This document shows positions 41,851 to 64,000 of a DNA stretch of 64,000 nucleotides, piece after piece. Source of the DNA: Cristatella mucedo (Eukaryota; Bryozoa; Phylactolaemata; Cristatellidae); contig WPIO01000187.1 of NCBI GenBank assembly GCA_009760855.2, positions 7,501-71,500 of the forward strand, in the 5' to 3' direction. Position numbers and translations under genes: made by a program. The stretch's first letter is position 1, and each line of letters begins with the position of its first letter. A model generated the notes under the pieces. That model searched no databases. It was not told the DNA's origin and saw nothing but the letters and a program-made list of their open reading frames with translations.

Positions 41851-42026
41851 TTAACAGCCTATATCTGCTGGAGAGGAAGCAAAGCGACGTCAGCCTCCGG
41901 AAGCGAGACCTCCGTCCAGCGCTCAGCGCCGTCCATCATGTCAGCAGCAGCAGCAGCAGCAGATGACAGACTATTGCTGCCCCATCACTGTGCTGGCTGC
42001 TGCTGCTGGTTTGAGGCCTTAAAAGA

Positions 42027-42203
42027 AAATCCTAGCTGATTAAACAGCCTCTTCTTGTATAGCGAAGAAGAGCCTTTTAGGGCTATCACCACCGCTTGCA
42101 GTGGCGATATTGAATCGCCCACCGCAGGAATCGAACTCACGACCTCGGTCCCGAGTTCGTGAAAGCAACCGCCTTACCTAGTGTGCCATCACGGCTCACC
42201 AGG
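42027..42203 (-). mobile_element. SINE-B
   Basis: On the minus strand it matches 21415-21593 throughout: gatggcacactaggtaaggc, gaggtcgtgagttcgattcc, gatagccctaaaaggctctt, and ctgtttaatcagctagga. Confidence 0.78.
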
Positions 42204-44440
42204 GTACGAAGACGCCTTCAGGGGCAGGTTGAACATCCATCCACCGCCCGAGCCGCTTCCGGTGGCAGCCTGCCGGCCGACCATGGGAAGGATGGTCACG
42301 AGCTCAGGACGAGGCAAGTCTCATAATACCCAGTCGAAGCCTCGTAAGCAACACTTTTTTTGAAATGCCGCCAAAGCCAACTACCGTTGACTCCACTTAA
42401 AAGAATACGTTCGGGCCGGCAAATAGGCATTCTTATAGTCGGAGTATTCACATATGAGGAAATGGGAATACTTCGGATTCCCATAAGGGACAAAGAACTG
42501 CTACTCTTATAAGCGAAGTATTCCTTTTTCAATATTTCTATACTCGAAGTCGACCGTGTTCTGTGCACTTTGCATGCGATTATACCTCTTTATTATTCGC
42601 GGTGAAAACTAAAAACCTCATATTACTGGTCAGATTAAGCCGCGTTTTCGAAAGTAGATTAGAATAAAGCTCAATTCAAGGCTTAAAGGTCGTGGCTGCC
42701 ACAGATTTGAGCTAAGGATGCACGATAATCGGGAGAGCAGGTGACCGCCGCCGCCGCGGCGGAGGCAGTTGCTCGCTTAGCACTGGAGCCGTGCCTGCCT
42801 GCACTGCCGAGTCCGCTTCACATCGAGGCTGCTTGGCTTCGGCCAATCAGGCCAAGGCCGTGGCGAGGCATTCCAGGTTCATGGCATCGCCTACAAGTCA
42901 TAATGCCTTCAACTACAAGCTGTGCCGTGCATAAACATTTTAAGTTCAACTGGCATCAGCAAAGAAACTGACAGCGTCATGTGTCAGGTCATCCTTGATC
43001 AGGTCGTCATCGACCAGGTCTGGTAACAGGCCGAAGCATAAACAATAAGGAAGCGAGACCATCTAGAGGAAGATTGTGACGAATCTCGCGTGCAAGTTCT
43101 GTCTTTCAACCTAACTATGGCTAGAACTCAGAATGACGAGGCAGTACACTTTTACAGCACCCTTAGAAAGAATCGTCCTAATTTCTGCACTCAGCAACGT
43201 CTTAAAACAGCCACCTGATTCCAAAGGTCTCTCTGCCAATACCTTTATTTCTCTCAGCCATTACCTTTATTTCTTTCAACCGATAGCTTTACTTCTCTCA
43301 ACCAATAGCTTTACTTCACTTTTTTAAGGGCAGCAGTACTAGTTATGAGATTTTCGTTCAGAATAAATGCCCAAGTATAGTGTTCCGTGCCTTCGGATCA
43401 CTGTTTCTTGAATTAGTTCGATTATTACAGTATTGTTCCCAATTGACGTTTGGTATAATTAATTTGCATCATTAATCATTAGTTCGTTCTAATATGCTGC
43501 GATCTTACTCCGCCGCTAGCACAGAAATCGGCGATTGGAATTTTAAGAGGCAGACCTCGGGCGAAGACTACTCGTTTAACGCTACACCTATCAATTCGGA
43601 TAAAGCATACAAGTGCTCCAAAAAGAAGCACTGGTTTATCGACTTCGTATCTTGTATCGTCGCTATTGATAGTCAGGTTTGGAAAGGCCAAGTCTCAAAA
43701 TGGGATCACTTATGATCATCTGAGTGATTTGTCTCAGAAGCTTGTAATCTAAATAAGGCCAAGGAGAAGCTGTCACCCGAATTCAATGTAGTTTAAGATG
43801 GCGAAACAATCGACGACCAAATTTGAAGAAAACATTTGAGCTCAACAACGACAACGCCGCTCTCGCCAGTCTTTGAAAACGTATCGTAAGCTTATTAGGA
43901 GAATGAAATTAAGTGTGTGCATTCGAGGCTCTCGGTAAGTAAACAGAAAAGTTTGGCAGATTTTACAGAATTTCTCATGTAGTGGTTTGAAGCGTATTCG
44001 CGGCTATCTACTGAAAACTGCTCTCCTACGTGAGTAGAATGATATCCCTACCGGAAACGACGGTGCTAGTGTCACTGCCAAGGTGCTGCTTGTTCTATCA
44101 GCTGCGTCGGAAACTATTAATCACGACTAACGACTTGAAAGATTGAGAGCAACGAATGGTCTGGCAGACGAAAAGGTTCGAATCTTACTTGTCCGATCGT
44201 GTTCAACCCGTGTCATGCGGTGGTCACGTCTCATCAGCAGAATCAACTCGCCCGTTGAGCTCCACGGGGTGGATTTCAGGATCCCACGTTCTGTGCGTCT
44301 CTACCAGTGCACGATTCACTTCATGTCACTAACCGGCATCTTACTAATCGGTGGCTACGAGTCTTTCAACATGCTCTGGCAAGCTTGTCTAAAAGAATGA
44401 TACTATGCCTCTCATTGACCCTCAGTTATTGCCTCCCTTT
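42204..44440. other. No recognisable gene or repeat
   Basis: About 2.2 kb of AT-leaning unique-looking sequence. A few short direct repeats (ctctcaaccaatagctttac type) occur at 43260-43320. No conserved frame was seen. Confidence 0.4.
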
Positions 44441-44444
44441 TAGC

Positions 44445-44515
44445 CAGCGGTAAAGCACCTAAATAGCGGTTTAGTTCACTTCGGATGCTATTCAAGCGAC
44501 CTCTTACCTTTATTA
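44445..44515 (+). mobile_element. Degenerate L2-A-type tail
   Basis: gtaaagcacctaaatagcgg, ttagttcacttcggatgcta then an ATT-rich end. Confidence 0.45.
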
Positions 44516-44820
44516 TTTTCATTACAATCTTATGTAAGGCATCCGTGAGCGTTAAGCATCTGTCAGACAGCTGTTTTTTTTACGGAGCAATCGACAGCAA
44601 AATACCAGTTAAGATGGAGTGGAGCAACGGCTGCAGCGCTCGAGTGCTTGCGAGTGGCGTGCCTACAGTACTGCAGCGCTCAGGCTGACTGGAGCCACGG
44701 GCTAGAATCTCTGAAAGGTGATCGACGTGTTGTCGACACCCACGGGTGTAATTGAGGGCACGTCATCGGCCACATGCCTCGCACAGGCTGGCTAAATCCG
44801 ACCGAGAACTTGCAAGAACT

Positions 44821-45050
44821 CCCCGGGGAGCATGTAAACACGCGATAATCTTCTTCATATTTCGTGCACGTTTTGCTAGCTCGTGCGTTTTTTGAAATCC
44901 CCGGGGAGCATGTAAACACGCGATAATCTTCTTCAGATTTCGTGCACGTTTTGCTAGCTCGTGCGTTTTTTGAAATCCCCGGGGAGCATGTAAACACGCG
45001 ATAATCCTCTTCAGATTTCGTGCACGTTTTGCTAGCTCGTGCGTTTTTTG
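44821..45050. repeat. 78-bp tandem repeat, almost three copies
   Basis: Units start at 44821, 44899 and 44977 with ccccggggagcatgtaaaca and differ by one or two bases. Because 78 is divisible by three, the minus strand reads the same 26-residue unit (VFTCSPGISKNARASK and CTKSEEDYR) in series. No homology or splice evidence supports expression. Confidence 0.92.
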
Positions 45051-46015
45051 AGAGCGTCAGCCATATGAAAGGTGACTGATCAACAAAGTGCGTGTGCTCC
45101 TCGCCTCAACTGCTTCCGAACGTCCATTTCGTCTTCGGGACCCCAGCTACATAATTGCCGGGACGAGGTCGTCACAACTATGTCATTAAATGAACCTAAA
45201 GTAAGCACCCAATTCATCCTTATGGTGGAGCTGGTTTTTCGCAAGGAAGCTCCAGGAGTCTTCTAGGTCGGGTGCCTAGTCGATTCAAGGTCGTAGCAGT
45301 GGTTGAGACGATATGCCTCGCCACGATGTAAGAAATGTAACAGACACATATTGACATGTAGAGAGAATGAGCAGACTTTTCTTTCATCTCAAAAGTCAGG
45401 CTCGATGATGGAGTCGAGAGTCGCGTGATCTACGGCCAAGGCAATCGGAAGCTTCGGGTTTCTTGTCACGAAAACAAAAGCTGGCTTCGCACTACTAAAC
45501 GACTAGTCGGCCAAAAACATGTGGGCTCAGTTACGCTGACTTACAGGTCCTCATGCAGGTGGACGGTTCGGGATCCTTTCACAGAATCTTCTGTGAGGCG
45601 CCGGCAGCTCAGGCCTGAGTGAGCTGCACAGACTTCCCGTGACAAAGTCACGTGACTTCATGTGACACCGTGACGAAGTGGGACGGCTGACTATATAGAT
45701 TCGAGTTAGTCGCAGAGGAGCAAAAACTGCAGGGCGAGGTAGGCAGCATCACCATCATCATTATGCTGCTACATCGCCCTGATTCGTCCGAAGGACCCGG
45801 GCTGTCTGCACTACTTGGCGTACCATACGAGCAAACCTTCCAACCAATCACGTACTGTCAGCCAGCCTTCCTGAGGAAGTCTCAGCTGACTGGCAGTACG
45901 CGCCCGATCTGATAGCTGGCACGAGATTGCAGTGCTCCCCCCCCCCAGTGACATACTTTTAATGCTCCACTGCCGAAAGAGCCGGCAAGTAAGGCAGTCA
46001 CGTCCGTTTCAAACC
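45051..46015. other. No recognisable gene
   Basis: Region between the two genes. Includes a palindromic aagtcacgtgactt at 45645-45658. No supported frame. Confidence 0.4.
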
Positions 46016-46017
46016 GA

Positions 46018-46023
46018 TTTATT
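46018..46023 (-). terminator. Candidate polyadenylation signal for the TRPM gene
   Basis: AATAAA on the minus strand, about 500 bp beyond the TRPM stop codon. Confidence 0.4.
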
Positions 46024-46523
46024 TCCCTCTCACGGAACACGAAACAAATATTAAATTATACGAATGGTGACAGTAGAAATTGCTTTTCCATAAATCGGAA
46101 ATAGCCGCCCTCCATTCCAAGTTTGCACAAACCCCACACGATTGGTGGATTCGGATGGAGCCGCTCGGAAAGCAAGGACAAAGCCAGGTCAGCGCAGGCA
46201 TCTTTGCTTTTGCACATCATCATCGCCCTGCACATACCTGTCGCAACTGAGTGACCAGCACGAGCGACCCAGGCCGCCTCTTCGATCTCTGCCCATCGCA
46301 AGAAAACCGTGGCCAACGTGGGGGGGGGGGGGCGGGGGTCAAGGACGGCTCTAGCTCGTCGGCAAACTTCCGGAATAATCTGGCCAACCCGGCTTGACCT
46401 TGCCGCTGCAGCCTCGGGGTCGTCGTCGTCGTCGTCCGTGCAGCAACTTGCAGACGTCGTCGGACACCCTCCAAGCTTTCTCGGATTCGCCATGGGGCAA
46501 GGGGGGGGGGGGGCGGCGCCGGC

Positions 46524-61116
<14,593 letters not shown>

Positions 61117-61234
61117 CTGCAAGCGTCAGAGGTGGCCGGCGGAGTCGTCTGAAGCCAGCGCCAGCAAGCGGCAGCGCAGCTCACGTCCATGCGATCGTAC
61201 TGTCGTGTGACTGTGCACCCAACAGTGTTGGGCG

Positions 61235-61238
<4 letters not shown>

Positions 61239-61293
<55 letters not shown>
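61239..61293. repeat. (GT)n microsatellite
   Basis: About 27 GT units. Confidence 0.97.
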
Positions 61294-61296
<3 letters not shown>

Positions 61297-61584
61297 TTGT
61301 GCACATGCTAGGCAGTCGAGAGTCGCCGAAATGAAGCTCCAGGTACGGAAAGAGAATGCCCAGAGCCAAAGAGAATTAAGAAAAACCTCTACCGTGAATG
61401 ATGCAGTGGAAAGACCGTTGCTCCACGTAGCAGGCGGCCAAATTGAAGCTACCAGCGAGCAGCGGCAGCGCGGCCTCATCCAAAGTGTTCGCCAAAACGA
61501 GCACATTCGGGGCTGAGGCACCGTCCGTACCCAGATACTGTGCCCACGACAACTGCTGTCTCTTTCCACCACTGATGATATTAC

Positions 61585-61684
61585 TCACCAATCAATTACA
61601 TTTCCCTTTGTAGCAAATGTAAAGCACCTTGAGAGAGATTGAGTTCTCTGAGGGCGCTTTAACAAGTGCATTATTATTATTATG
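61585..61684 (+). mobile_element. L2-A LINE 3' end
   Basis: caattacatttccctttgta, gcaaatgtaaagcaccttga, gagagattgagttctctgag, ggcgctttaacaagtgcatt and (ATT)n. Confidence 0.8.
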
Positions 61685-61797
61685 TACATACTTTTGAGAG
61701 TGTAGACAAACCCTCCAATTCAAGTCAGCGCTGATTCACTAGACCTAGAGACACTGACCACAGGGACGAAAGCGCCGCTTTATTCCACTATGACTAA

Positions 61798-62425
61798 AGA
61801 TAATAAAAATAATACACATGATAAAGTACTTTCAGAGAACTCAATCTCTTTCTAGGTGCTTTACATTTGCCGCAAGGGAAACACGATCAAATGGTTAGTG
61901 GTATCATGCTTAATAAACAACAAGAATAACATGGTTAGGGGTGACATGCATAGAGTCATCATGCAAGTGTGGTTAGTGGCAGCATACAACAGTGTCAGCA
62001 CACATGAGCATATAATGGACGAACCACATGGACCCACTAAATGCTGTTATAAATGGGTGCGTTTTTAATTTCTTTTTACACGTGGTCAAGTCAGGGGATG
62101 TGACGCAAGTCGGGAGTGAGTTCCATGCTTTGGGAGCATACGAACTACAGGCGCCGTCTCCAAAGGATTTGAGGTTTGTATGAGGTATAGGTAAACAGTT
62201 AGATTCCATAAAGTGGGTGGTACGATGTTTAGCTTGGTGGGGGAGTAGATCTGACAGGTAGGCTGGATACAAAGAATAAAGAGACCTAAAAGTGAGCGAC
62301 AAGACCTTGAAGTCGACCCGTTGCTCGACTGATAGCCAGTGCAGGTCGGCGAGAAGTGGTGTGATGTGGCAACTGCGACGTTCATGAAAAACAAGCCTAG
62401 CTGCAGAGTTTTGCACAAGATTCTG
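61798..62425 (-). mobile_element. L2-A LINE 3' half-kilobase fragment
   Basis: On the minus strand: QNSAARLVFHERRSCHITPL, LLADLHWLSVEQRVDFKVLS, LTFRSLYSLYPAYLSDLLPH, SFGDGACSSYAPKAWNSLPT, then the whole 3'UTR to (TTAT)n. The open frame is intact from its truncation point to the natural stop, so the copy is fairly young. Confidence 0.88.
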
Positions 62426-62660
62426 CTGAAGTTTGTTAGATAATTATAAACAAAATAAACAACATTATTACAACTAAGTCAAAATATTTCTTCTATCTTT
62501 CTTAGTATACTGAGTTTGCCATATTAAAAAAAAGCTGCAAGATTGCCGATCAGTAACGTGGGCTCACCAGCTAGGTCAGTGGATACTCATAAGCACCATC
62601 ATTGCAAAGTTGGAGTTTCACGTGACTGTTAATGGGTAGCGGCTGGTTAGTAAGGACAAT
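62426..62660. other. No recognisable feature
   Basis: AT-rich unique-looking sequence. Confidence 0.4.
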
Positions 62661-62664
62661 AATA

Positions 62665-62760
62665 GTATTAATAGTAATAACATATTTCGTAAAGCACCCT
62701 AGGAAAATCAAATCTCCATCTAGGCACTTACAGCTCGTTGCAATACATCCACTCATGCAA
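62665..62760 (-). mobile_element. Degenerate L2-A 3' tail
   Basis: On the minus strand: gtgcctagatggagatttga, gggtgctttacgaaatatgt and a TTAT-rich end. Confidence 0.55.
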
Positions 62761-63290
62761 TTAACTACGTCGAGCACTATGCTATAGAAAAGCAGAGGCC
62801 TTCATGCTTTCACAGACACATGCAAAAGCACACAAGTATCATGCTTGGACAATTAGCGGAGAGGGTGTGGTAGGGGTAGTCTGGAGAGGAGAGCAACACT
62901 TGGTTATGCAGCTGAGGCGTGACATCATCTAGATGACCACCAGTAATGCACTGGAGGTGTGGCACCGGGTCAACTTGGCATGGGCTACACGGACAAAGGA
63001 GTACAGCATGATCCAGTATTGTGAATGTGAACTAATGCACAGAATGCCGTCTATAACAGAGCCCAGGTTATGTAAACCAGCCAATATAACCATTACAAAG
63101 CTTGGCAGCTGCAAATGGTATTTCACTTTGGACAGAGGGCAGAAACATGCTCGTGAGCATGAGCACACATGCAGGGAAATGGAGGGAGACAGATAAACTG
63201 ACTTAAAAAGTGTGTGAGAGAGATGTGAGATCAAGATATAGACAAAGAGGGCTATTACTGCCGAAGGAGGTGATGAGTCCCTATAACCAA
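62761..63290. other. No recognisable gene
   Basis: The minus-strand frame at 62929-63375 matches neither the TRPM 5' region nor another family known to me. Confidence 0.4.
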
Positions 63291-63309
63291 CCAGATGGTG
63301 TGCATCTCT

Positions 63310-64000
63310 GCCTGACACACGTACTCGAAATCTAGGTGTCGTGATCGACAGCTGCCTCAATTTCAAAAGCTTCATTCAGAAGACAGCCTCTACAGCTAGC
63401 CATCGCATCCGATCCCTATACAAGATTAGGAGCTGTCTACCACAGTGGCTTGTTAAAAAATTAACTATCTCTTTAGTTCTATCTCGGCTTGATTATTGTT
63501 ATTCCCTCTTAGCTAGGTTGCCAAAGAAAGCTATTATGCCACTACAACGGACAATGAATATGGCTCCAAGGCTAGTCTTCAAGTCCCAGCGGTTTGACAC
63601 GTGTCTCCTTTGCTGAAAGAGCTAGGATGGTTGCCGGTTGAGCAAAGGATACACAGCAAAGTTCTTACGCTGACCCACAAGGCCCGCCACGGCTTGGCTC
63701 CTTCGTACCTAGCTGAACTGCTGCATCAATTTCAGCCTGTTCGCGCCCTCAGGTCCTGTGTGGACAATACATTAGCTGTCCCATTCCTCCGCTTAAAGAC
63801 AGTTGGCGACAGAAGCTTTAGCTCTGCAGGTCCTAGACTGTGGAACTCGCTTCCACAATTCTTACGCAACGACAACCACTCTCCTACTACCGACTATGGC
63901 ATATCCTTTTCAGCGGTCCAGAGCTGCTAGTTTCATGCCACTCACTACCTCAACTGCTCTCCTGTCTCTGCTATGCTTGCCACTTTCTCTTTGTTGCATG
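63310..64000 (+). mobile_element. L2-B LINE, runs off the window end
   Basis: RNLGVVIDSCLNFKSFIQKT, HRIRSLYKIRSCLPQWLVKK, VLSRLDYCYSLLARLPKKAI, then (frameshift near 63600) SPLLKELGWLPVEQRIHSKV and FSSAGPRLWNSLPQFLRNDN. It continues past 64000 and is 5'-truncated at about 63310. Confidence 0.88.

Noticed and set aside
61376-61591. Possible upstream TRPM exon on the minus strand (a 71-codon frame with LANTLDEAALPLLAGSFNL)
   Set aside because: None of the three frames resembles the TRPM segment expected before [10 protein letters not shown], and phase support is lacking.

Overview
The window is nuclear DNA from an animal, most likely an invertebrate. Genes have GT-AG introns and coding exons are GC-rich. 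The intergenic DNA is full of L2/CR1-type LINE fragments, tRNA-derived SINEs and very long dinucleotide tracts. No species can be named from the sequence. The two genes are clearly diverged from vertebrate homologues, which suggests a protostome or spiralian, but that is inference.

Layout. Positions 1-30900 hold no gene I can recognise. They contain fragments of two L2-like LINE lineages: L2-A, with an (ATT)n 3' end, and L2-B, with an acagacgg-acattac 3' end. They also contain two SINE families, a GC-rich family of about 270 bp, a GGGAGAC heptamer satellite, and CT/AG tracts. At 30919-36357 (+) lies a complete five-exon gene for an OSGIN-type flavoprotein (oxidative stress-induced growth inhibitor family). 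It is preceded by a TATA box and an antioxidant-response-like element. Intron 1 carries a 182-bp non-autonomous hAT element of the SPIN (SPACE INVADERS) family. Positions 36400-46000 are intergenic, with LINE, SINE and tandem repeats. From 61116 down to 46524 (-) lie the last eleven exons of a TRPM cation channel: the end of the melastatin homology region, S1-S6, the pore, the TRP helix, a coiled coil and a long low-complexity tail with no kinase or NUDT9-H domain. Its 5' exons lie beyond the window. Positions 61570-64000 are again L2-A and L2-B fragments. The two genes converge tail to tail.

No operon-like system, CRISPR array or rRNA was found. The two genes have no evident functional link. 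The most notable item is the SPIN element, a family known for horizontal transfer between animal phyla. Next are the nested LINE insertions, two near-perfect or perfect palindromes, and the candidate NRF2/CNC-type site at the OSGIN promoter. Most long open frames in this window are artefacts: they run through CT/AG tracts, heptamer repeats or GC-rich DNA without stops.
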